Shown one piece after another: positions 1 through 5,231 of a stretch of DNA of 5,231 nucleotides. This DNA comes from Bacteroidales bacterium UBA5342 (GTDB taxonomy: Bacteria > Bacteroidota > Bacteroidia > Bacteroidales > UBA5342). Made by a program: the position numbers and the translations under genes. The stretch covers positions 1-5,231 of the forward strand of contig DHQI01000009.1 of the NCBI GenBank assembly GCA_002408065.1, in the 5' to 3' direction. Position 1 is the stretch's first letter; the number at the start of each line of letters is the position of its first letter. The notes under the pieces were generated by a model. It saw only the letters and a program-made list of their open reading frames with translations. It made no database searches and was not told where the DNA came from.

Positions 1-42
1 GTCTTTTAGTCTGACGTCTCTATGTCTTTTACACAAAATACC
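1..42 (+). other. Short upstream leader with in-frame stop; no clear promoter
   Basis: An in-frame TAG at 7-9 limits how far the gene can extend upstream. The same TAG could be the end of an upstream gene, but only two codons precede it, so this cannot be tested. There is no Shine-Dalgarno sequence before 22 or 43. The stretch is too short to judge a Bacteroidota -33/-7 promoter, and I do not call one. Confidence 0.5.
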
Positions 43-99
43 ATGAAAAAACACATTCTCCTCTATATATCAACTCTGTTTATGGTCTCGGCTGTGGGA
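43..99 (+). other. Predicted Sec signal peptide
   Basis: Residues 1-19 show a basic start (MKKH), a hydrophobic core (ILLYISTLFMV) and a small-residue cleavage region. Cleavage could follow VSA (residue 17) or AVG (residue 19); the second would leave an N-terminal QEYHQ. There is no cysteine at the cleavage site, so a lipoprotein signal is not supported. The protein should therefore cross the inner membrane through Sec. How it would leave the periplasm is not shown here. A C-terminal type IX secretion signal, common for large Bacteroidota proteins, would lie outside the window if present. Confidence 0.82.
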
Positions 100-3000
100 C
101 AGGAGTATCATCAGGCTGACTCATATCATTTTACTAATCAAAAGACTGGCTCATATATTTACGAAGCTAAAGATTATATTAAGCTATCGGACAACTTTAA
201 GTACTCTGCACAAAGTGGAAAAAGCTTCACAGCCAGAGCTAACCAAAAATTGTTGTTCCCAGATATGAGCAATGCCTACCTGAAAGCAGATGGCAAAACA
301 ACAACTAGCAGTCCAGACAGTGGCTACGCCGTAGGTGCCATACCGGGGCAGTTCAATGTGTCTCCAACTGGTGCAGCCACCTATACTATTCCTATTGAGG
401 TGCCACCGGGGGTAAATGGTATGCAACCCAATATCTCGCTGAACTATAATAGTCAGGCTGGTAATGGTATAGCTGGCTGGGGATGGAATCTGTCCGGAAT
501 GTCAGCTATTACGCGTGTGCCAAAGACTATTTACCATGATGGTGAGGTAAAAGGTATACAGTGGGATGAGAGTGATGCTTTGGCTTTGGATGGTCAGCGT
601 CTCTTTGAGATTTCAAGAGGAGGCGACTCTATAATTTATGCTACTGAGGTAGATAATGGGAGTAAGATTGTGGGCTATGATATTACTGATAAAGGACCAT
701 CTTCATTTATTGTATTTACTAAGGATGGAAAAAAATTAACATATAAGTCAGATTTGCTTACTAGTAATATAAAGACTACTCAAGAGTATCAGCTTAAAAA
801 GTTTAATGGATCAAACCTGTGGGATTGTTGGGAGATGGAGGGTGTTGATGAAACTTTATGTATACTAAATTCTGAAGCTTTTATTTTAGAAAAGAAAGAA
901 TTCATCCTTAACTATACTGATGCTCCTAGAGATTGGCTGTTGGTTCGACTTGAAGATAAATGTAATAATTATGTGAGCTATTCATACGACTATGTGATTG
1001 ATTCTGTTCTTTTATCCTCCGAGGAGGAATTCTTAGGTTACATTAATATTAATGAATTAGATTACAATGACCCTTACATTCCTGAAAATCATCATAATTT
1101 ATTTATTGACGAGACTCAACAGTCTACCGACATATATAGTGTTTCTTTGTTAACTTCATGTAAAAACATTTATGCAAAAAGCAGTAATACATTATCTATT
1201 AGTTATGGCAACAAAAATAATGAATTAGCCAAAATCCAATTCCACTACGAAGATCGCAAACAGCCTATTTCAGGCTACCTTGCCGGCTATAAGCAAGAGC
1301 AAAATTTGCGTTTGGATAGTGTAGATGTGATTTCTACGTATGGAGCTCAGACTAGATTAAAAACTTACCAACTCAACTATAAAAGTGGTGAGGATAAGTT
1401 GGCTTCTGTGGGGTATGAGGGGATGGATGAGGTGAAGTTTCAAGTGACAAAATTTGAAAATAAAGCAAGTCAGCTTCAACCTAGTTATTATAACTCAACA
1501 TCTACCTTGCATGAAAATATATTGCAACAAAGAGATGCGACCTTGAGTATTGGAACTGCTGATTTTGGGGGAGATGGAAAAAATCAGGAGTATATGATAA
1601 AGCTTTTCAATATGTATCGCCCCACTAGTGATTATAATTTCTATGATTTGTCAATTTTTATAAAAGCAACTGATTCTGACAATATTAATCGCTTATGGTT
1701 GGCAAATATGGGAATTGCATTAGATAAGGATGCTAAAAGTTACTTTACAAACTATGCTTTAGGCGACTTTTATTCTAATGGTAAAACATCGATATATTCA
1801 TTTATCGTAGATCCGTATCACCCTAACCCTGTAAATGGAATTAATCCTGATTTTGATTTGAATTATGGATTTCTCTATTACTATTCTTTTGAGGGTGACT
1901 CCTTGAATGTGACAACTCCTATTACTTTGAGTATTGATGGAGAAGTTCCATTTGTTGTAAGTGGCGATTTTGATGATGAGTTTGGTGATGAAGTATTGGT
2001 TATACCTAATAAACCAACAAATATTAGCGGTGGTAAGCAATACAATGCTATTCTAAGTCGAGAAGCAGGAGAGGCTTTAGAGTATGTGACTATAACGACG
2101 GTTGACAAAGAAATTGAGTCTATATGTTCTGGTAATTTTATTTCAAACAATAGTCTGGATATTATGCTAATAATGACAGATGGCTCCTGTTATCTGTTAG
2201 AAAATAGAAGTGATTCATCTTGTAAATTCCAATCAGTAAGTACTAATGTCAATCTAGGAACAGCACCTGTTTATAGGCAAGCACAGTTGAATCAAGATAA
2301 CCTGAGTGATATTATATACTATAAAAATAATATATGGTATATTGCTTACGGACAGGGGGATGGAAGATACGATATTAAGACAATGAACTTTGATTGGGAT
2401 GGTAGTGCTAATAAACGAGATTGTGATAATATTCTAATTGTTGATTTAAATCAGGATGGTGTAAATGATATTCTTTTAGGAGGAGAGAAAGCCTATCTTA
2501 ATGTCGATGGTACATTCACTGTTGATAATGAATACCTATATGTTGATAATGAAGAAAGCTCATTTGGATCAGGCTATTCAGACGAATCTATTGGGCCTCG
2601 ATTGATGAAAGTTACTGATAAATTTGAGCTTTATAGTTCAGGTTATAATAGCGACCAAAGGTTGATGGAAAAGGTCGTTAGGAATCAATATGATAGTTTA
2701 GAAATTAAATATTCCAAATTAGATAAGTACAGCGAAATAACAACTTTTCCTGTCAGTTATGCTAATACAGTTCAAGTTTGTCCTACAAATCTATCGGTAG
2801 TAGATAGCAGTATTGATAAGAGTGATACAGTTACATTTGAATACGCCGGATGCTTGCTTGATACAAAGCAAAAGAAAAGCTTTATGGGGTTTTCACAACT
2901 CACCAAAACAGATTTAACAACAAGCACTGTATCAATAGTTGAAAGTAAACCTGACGATGATTTTATGGTTTTGTTACCTTTTAAGGAAAGTAAAAGTGTT

Positions 3001-5231
3001 TCTGATGTCCTTATTAGCGAAACCGTTCGGCATTATACTCTAAATTCATTAGGAGGTGTACGCTACCGTAGCGTTTTGGATTCAAGCATTAATAAAAACA
3101 AATTAAATAATACAGGCTCTAGGATACGTTATTTAGAGTATGATAGCTATGGTAATACGAAAAGGACTCTAACAGAATATTATGATGGAGATGAACTAAT
3201 CCCCGATACCTATGAGAAACAAACCATAGATTATAAAGATGATGGTTCTTGGGCTTGTCATTTTCTACCGGAGTCTGTAGTAAATACGGCTCGTTTTGAT
3301 AATGATTCTATTGTTAGAATAACGCAGTACCAATACGATAATAATGGGAAATTACTGGTGAAGATATCAGACCCGGATTCTTTATTCGAAATTATTACAA
3401 CATATTCTGATTACGATGAATTTGGCCACCCTCAAAACATTTCTATTAATGCTCCTAATGATAACAATGTGGGTGAGAGTATAACAGAGTTGAGTTATAC
3501 TGAAGATGGGCGCTTTGTTGAGGCAAAAACCACTGAAGACATGACTACTCGTTATCAATATGATCCCATTTCCTCAAAGCTTATAGCAGAAACAGCCCCG
3601 TCAGGCCTTACTTCCCGCTACTTTTACAATGGCCTGGGGCAAAAGTATAAAACTCTTTCTCCTACAGGTGTAGAAAGCTACGCCACGCTAAATTGGGTAA
3701 CTGAAGACGATGACGCACCTTTTGATGCTGTCTATTATAGCCTGAATAAGACATCAGGAATAGCTGAAAGCCGGATATACTATAATGCTTTAGGCCAAGA
3801 ACGCCGTACCTTAAGTTATGGTTTCAGTGGTGAGAAAATATATGCAGATAAGGAATATGATAGTGACAACAGATTGTATCGGGAGTCATTGCCTTATTTT
3901 AAGGATAGTACCAAGCAATGGACACTATATGCCTACGATACCTATAATCGTATGAATAAAGTAACGACACCTGATCAGACTTTGCACCATACCATATACA
4001 ATGATGCTGCGAGAACAGTGACTACCAGAGTCATCAATTTTGATAATTGGAATGACAGACAAGAAAGTGTTAAGACTTATAATGCACTAGGACAGGTAAT
4101 ACAAAGCAAAGACAACTTAGACAACACAGTATACTATGCCTATGGTGTTGGCGGGCGCTTAGACTCTTCTTGGGTAGATGAAAGTTTTAAGACCACATTT
4201 AGCTATGATAGCCGAGGCAATAGACTTAGCATATACGACCCTGATGCAGATACTATTTCCAATACCTACGATGCCCTGGGCAGGGTATTGACCCAAACCA
4301 ATGCAAGAAAACAAACTACGACATATAAATACGACTTGCTGGGTAGAACGGAAAGCGAAGTGATCAGCGGACCAGGGATGACAACTGAAACATTGAACTA
4401 CCAGTACATGGCTGGCGGAGCATCTATAGGTCAAATCAGTAATGTCAGCCAAAATGGCACAATAAAAGAGAGCTATAGTTACGATAAGCTGGGGCGTATA
4501 AACGGAAAAACGGAATACATTGATAATACTAGTTTCACTCACAGCAATAGCTACGATGACTATGGGCGCATAGCCACTGAAACCTACCCTAGTGGTATGA
4601 CTATCCACCATGCCTATACTTCCAGGGGAGATCTACGCGGTATAGTGTACAGTGGCGACACCATTTATAGAAATGATAGCTATAATGCCATTGGTCAGCT
4701 TAAAAGCTATAGTTTAGGGGGTAGCAGTGTGATAAGAAACTATGACGAGATGGGGCGCCTTAACTATCAGGGATGTGGCAGTGTCCAGAGCCTTAGCTAC
4801 GGCTATAATGAGATGGGCAACTTGGATTACCGTATGGATAATATCAACCAACAGGTAGAGTATTTCTCTTATGATGGAATAAACCGATTGACTAATGTAT
4901 ATAATGACAGTGAGCGTACTGCATCCACTCTAGCCATGCTTTATGATGCTAAAGGCAACATCACTAGTAAATCTGACTTGAGTCAGAATATTGACTATAC
5001 TCACCCACTCAAGCCCCATGCCCTTACTAAGATAAACGACCCTATAAACCCTCAAACGGATGACCAAACCATCACTTACACTTACTTTAACAAAGCGAAA
5101 TCCATCACTCAAAGCCCCTGCTCAGCTTATGGAATCACTGGTGGGCTTACTCATAAATATGATTATACTTACGGCATAGATAAACAGCGTCGAAAAACAG
5201 TGTATTCCGCTTATAGTGGCTCTACCGGGGC
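43..5231 (+). CDS. Large secreted SpvB/FG-GAP/RHS (YD-repeat) protein, TcB-TcC-like; 3' end cut by window edge
   Basis: One uninterrupted frame runs to the window edge, giving 1,729 complete codons with no stop. Residues count from the ATG at 43. In order: signal peptide (1 to about 19); SpvB-type domain (about 97-185, with IPGQFNVSPTGAATYTIPI and GWGWNLSGMSAITR); a middle region with FG-GAP/VCBS-like segments near 507, 641, 697, 747 and 801; a TcdB-middle-like block ending in SFMGF (946-950); and 21 YD-type motifs from 1033 to 1639. In known TcB/TcC and Rhs proteins, the propeller and YD repeats form a hollow shell that encloses a C-terminal toxin, usually released by self-cleavage after the RHS core. 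Core and tip are not visible here, so a toxin role is inferred from architecture only. The start at 43 is preferred because it begins directly with a signal peptide. An in-frame ATG at 22 would add seven polar residues. An in-frame TAG at 7-9 bounds the frame. No Shine-Dalgarno sequence precedes either start, as is usual in Bacteroidota. The alternative is a surface adhesin or structural RHS protein without a toxin. Confidence 0.93.
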   Translation, partial: MKKHILLYISTLFMVSAVGQEYHQADSYHFTNQKTGSYIYEAKDYIKLSDNFKYSAQSGKSFTARANQKLLFPDMSNAYLKADGKTTTSSPDSGYAVGAIPGQFNVSPTGAATYTIPIEVPPGVNGMQPNISLNYNSQAGNGIAGWGWNLSGMSAITRVPKTIYHDGEVKGIQWDESDALALDGQRLFEISRGGDSIIYATEVDNGSKIVGYDITDKGPSSFIVFTKDGKKLTYKSDLLTSNIKTTQEYQLKKFNGSNLWDCWEMEGVDETLCILNSEAFILEKKEFILNYTDAPRDWLLVRLEDKCNNYVSYSYDYVIDSVLLSSEEEFLGYININELDYNDPYIPENHHNLFIDETQQSTDIYSVSLLTSCKNIYAKSSNTLSISYGNKNNELAKIQFHYEDRKQPISGYLAGYKQEQNLRLDSVDVISTYGAQTRLKTYQLNYKSGEDKLASVGYEGMDEVKFQVTKFENKASQLQPSYYNSTSTLHENILQQRDATLSIGTADFGGDGKNQEYMIKLFNMYRPTSDYNFYDLSIFIKATDSDNINRLWLANMGIALDKDAKSYFTNYALGDFYSNGKTSIYSFIVDPYHPNPVNGINPDFDLNYGFLYYYSFEGDSLNVTTPITLSIDGEVPFVVSGDFDDEFGDEVLVIPNKPTNISGGKQYNAILSREAGEALEYVTITTVDKEIESICSGNFISNNSLDIMLIMTDGSCYLLENRSDSSCKFQSVSTNVNLGTAPVYRQAQLNQDNLSDIIYYKNNIWYIAYGQGDGRYDIKTMNFDWDGSANKRDCDNILIVDLNQDGVNDILLGGEKAYLNVDGTFTVDNEYLYVDNEESSFGSGYSDESIGPRLMKVTDKFELYSSGYNSDQRLMEKVVRNQYDSLEIKYSKLDKYSEITTFPVSYANTVQVCPTNLSVVDSSIDKSDTVTFEYAGCLLDTKQKKSFMGFSQLTKTDLTTSTVSIVESKPDDDFMVLLPFKESKSVSDVLISETVRHYTLNSLGGVRYRSVLDSSINKNKLNNTGSRIRYLEYDSYGNTKRTLTEYYDGDELIPDTYEKQTIDYKDDGSWACHFLPESVVNTARFDNDSIVRITQYQYDNNGKLLVKISDPDSLFEIITTYSDYDEFGHPQNISINAPNDNNVGESITELSYTEDGRFVEAKTTEDMTTRYQYDPISSKLIAETAPSGLTSRYFYNGLGQKYKTLSPTGVESYATLNWVTEDDDAPFDAVYYSLNKTSGIAESRIYYNALGQERRTLSYGFSGEKIYADKEYDSDNRLYRESLPYFKDSTKQWTLYAYDTYNRMNKVTTPDQTLHHTIYNDAARTVTTRVINFDNWNDRQESVKTYNALGQVIQSKDNLDNTVYYAYGVGGRLDSSWVDESFKTTFSYDSRGNRLSIYDPDADTISNTYDALGRVLTQTNARKQTTTYKYDLLGRTESEVISGPGMTTETLNYQYMAGGASIGQISNVSQNGTIKESYSYDKLGRINGKTEYIDNTSFTHSNSYDDYGRIATETYPSGMTIHHAYTSRGDLRGIVYSGDTIYRNDSYNAIGQLKSYSLGGSSVIRNYDEMGRLNYQGCGSVQSLSYGYNEMGNLDYRMDNINQQVEYFSYDGINRLTNVYNDSERTASTLAMLYDAKGNITSKSDLSQNIDYTHPLKPHALTKINDPINPQTDDQTITYTYFNKAKSITQSPCSAYGITGGLTHKYDYTYGIDKQRRKTVYSAYSGSTG
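331..600 (+). other. SpvB-type N-terminal domain signature
   Basis: Residues about 97-186 match the hallmark of the SpvB/TcaC N-terminal family (Salmonella virulence plasmid 65 kDa B protein). The pattern is a GAIPGQFNVSPTGAATY opening, then YTIPIEVPPGVNG, QPNISLNYNSQAGNG (128-142), GWGWNLSG (145-152) and ITR (156-158), followed by a DALALDGQRL segment. In TcB proteins this region begins the shell beside the beta-propeller. It is the most conserved part of the first third of the gene and is richer in G and C than what follows. Recognition is from motif memory, not a profile search. Confidence 0.92.
601..1230 (+). other. Variable AT-rich linker within the SpvB-like region
   Basis: Residues about 187-396 are rich in D, N, S and Y, with beta-strand-like alternation (for example FILNYTDAPRDWLLVRLEDKCNNYVSYSYDYV), and carry no motif I recognise beyond general similarity to the second half of SpvB-type domains. 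Four cysteines (C265, C273, C307, C371) are scattered and do not form an obvious metal-binding cluster. The segment is in frame and looks like ordinary coding sequence, probably a lineage-specific elaboration of the shell. No function can be assigned. Confidence 0.6.
1231..1440 (+). other. Conserved AKIQFHYEDR...YLAGYK...Y segment closing the SpvB-like region
   Basis: Residues about 397-466 include AKIQFHYEDRKQ, ISGYLAGYKQEQNLRLDSVDV and RLKTYQLNYKSGEDKLASV. This resembles the strand-rich block that, in SpvB/TcdB-type RHS proteins, joins the N-terminal domain to the FG-GAP propeller. The typical pattern is an E/H-Y-E-x-R motif, then G-Y-x-x-G, then a K-x-Y-x-L-x-Y strand. The DNA is distinctly more GC-rich than on either side, which fits a conserved module. 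Assignment is by recollection of family patterns. Confidence 0.65.
1555..2490 (+). other. Degenerate FG-GAP/VCBS-like repeat region (probable beta-propeller)
   Basis: Five segments follow the FG-GAP plan of a strand, a D-rich loop, then a hydrophobic strand: ADFGGDGKNQEY (506-517), GDFDDEFGDEVLV (641-653), GNFISNNSLDIMLI (697-710), AQLNQDNLSDIIYY (747-760) and DLNQDGVNDILL (801-812). Only the last keeps a full calcium-type loop (D801, N803, D805, G806, D809). The others have lost one or more ligands. In TcB proteins the equivalent repeats form the beta-propeller that gates the cocoon. The spacing between segments (134, 56, 50 and 54 residues) suggests further blades that are too divergent to read by eye. 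Binding of a partner or receptor is plausible but not shown. Confidence 0.72.
2521..2553 (+). repeat. Short direct repeat, 12 nt, within the CDS
   Basis: The 12-mer gttgataatgaa occurs at 2521-2532 and again at 2542-2553, exactly 21 nt (seven codons) apart, encoding VDNE twice (VDNEYLYVDNE). It lies just after the best FG-GAP loop. It may be a small in-frame tandem duplication that has since diverged, or chance in an AT-rich, D/N-rich stretch. Confidence 0.55.
2620..2895 (+). other. TcdB-middle-like block ending in GFSQL
   Basis: Residues about 860-951 carry the pattern that precedes RHS repeats in TcB-type proteins. It consists of a VRNQYDSLEIKYSKL segment, a TTFPVSYANTVQV segment, a strand TVTFEYAGCLLDTKQKKSF, and the closing MGF (948-950). 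The equivalent in relatives reads roughly Y-x-Y-x-G/A-x-x-x-D-x-x-x-R/K-x-F-x-G-F. This marks the end of the propeller region and the entry to the YD-repeat shell. The match is by eye, and domain limits are approximate. Confidence 0.65.
3139..4959 (+). repeat. RHS/YD-repeat array (21 recognisable motifs)
   Basis: Motifs of the form Y-[DN]-x-x-[GN]-[RNQKH] and close variants begin at residues 1033, 1098, 1124, 1173, 1195, 1247, 1272, 1298, 1319, 1346, 1367, 1388, 1409, 1430, 1480, 1504, 1547, 1567, 1588, 1610 and 1634. The best are YDSYGN, YDALGR, YDLLGR, YDKLGR, YDDYGR and YDEMGR. Six have YN in place of YD. YD repeats form the spiralling beta-sheet wall of the Rhs/TcC cocoon. The first few motifs are widely spaced (24-65 residues). 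From 1298 on the spacing tightens to 20-27 residues in most places, with wider gaps at 1430-1480 and 1504-1547. The repeats are similar only as protein; I see no long DNA-level identity between units. Confidence 0.9.
4960..5231 (+). other. Approach to the RHS-associated core (core itself not in window)
   Basis: Residues about 1640-1729 contain HPLKPHALTKIND (1650-1662), a TITYTYFNKAKSI strand segment, and YDYTYGIDKQRRKTVY (1706-1721). In Bacteroidota RHS proteins an H-A-[LV]-x-x-I segment and a Y-x-Y-G-x-D-x-x-R-x-K motif come shortly before the RHS-associated core. The core, with its conserved cleavage site and the variable C-terminal domain, should therefore begin not far beyond the right edge. 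The last codon in the window is incomplete. Confidence 0.7.

Noticed and set aside
11..42. A possible Bacteroidota -7 promoter box (TA near position 21 followed by a T-run).
   Set aside because: The TTTG part is missing and the box would overlap the candidate start at 22. There is too little upstream sequence to find a -33 element.
184..426. An 80-codon - strand open frame.
   Set aside because: It is antisense to the SpvB signature, which is clearly the real coding strand here.
1798..2150. Two overlapping - strand open frames (1798-2040 and 1881-2150).
   Set aside because: They overlap each other in different frames and sit opposite the continuous + strand gene in its AT-rich part. Neither shows a recognisable domain.
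4159..4611. A 150-codon open frame on the - strand.
   Set aside because: It lies fully opposite the YD array, and its hydrophobic, I/V/S-rich translation is the mirror of Y, D, N and T codons on the + strand. No start signal or family motif was seen.
3139..4959. The repeat array was considered as a DNA-level tandem repeat or CRISPR-like structure.
   Set aside because: The units are similar only in the protein pattern Y-[DN]-x-x-G. Nucleotide sequences differ between units and there are no constant repeats with unique spacers.
4930..5112. A 60-codon - strand open frame that could have been an oppositely oriented small gene.
   Set aside because: It is antisense to the in-frame continuation of the RHS gene, and its translation has low-complexity V/S/R content without a motif.
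43..5231. The gene was checked for frameshift or pseudogene signs because of the AT-rich middle.
   Set aside because: All codons from 22 to the edge read through without a stop, and recognisable family motifs occur in the same frame at the start, middle and end.

Overview
The window is almost entirely one very large protein-coding gene on the + strand, open from an ATG at position 43 (or 22) to the right edge, where it is cut off without a stop. The visible part encodes about 1,729 residues. The order of modules is an export signal, an SpvB-type N-terminal domain, a long middle region with degenerate FG-GAP/VCBS-like repeats, and an extended array of RHS/YD repeats. This is the layout of fused TcB/TcC-like (SpvB/TcdB-RHS) proteins. 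I infer a secreted or surface-anchored Rhs-family protein, possibly a polymorphic toxin. The RHS-associated core and the variable C-terminal tip that would decide the function lie beyond the right edge.

The organism is most likely a member of the Bacteroidota. The reasons are the moderate-to-low GC content, the absence of a Shine-Dalgarno sequence before either candidate start, and the style of the SpvB segment and of the YD repeats, which resembles the large SpvB/RHS proteins common in that phylum. I cannot name a genus.

Layout: positions 1-42 hold an in-frame stop (TAG at 7-9) and a short leader with no recognisable promoter. Positions 43-99 encode the signal peptide. Positions about 331-600 encode the SpvB signature. 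Positions about 600-3100 encode the middle region, which contains five FG-GAP-like segments and ends in a TcdB-middle-like block. Positions 3139-4959 encode 21 recognisable YD-type motifs, several at an exact 21-residue period. Positions 4960-5231 encode the approach to the RHS core. The reading frame is intact throughout, with no frameshift, and I see no RNA gene, mobile element, CRISPR array or terminator.

The points most worth a second look are the base-composition mosaic (GC-rich conserved modules alternating with AT-rich variable ones), the strict 63-nt periodicity inside the YD array, and the unseen C-terminal tip. Nothing in the window demonstrates a wholly new system.
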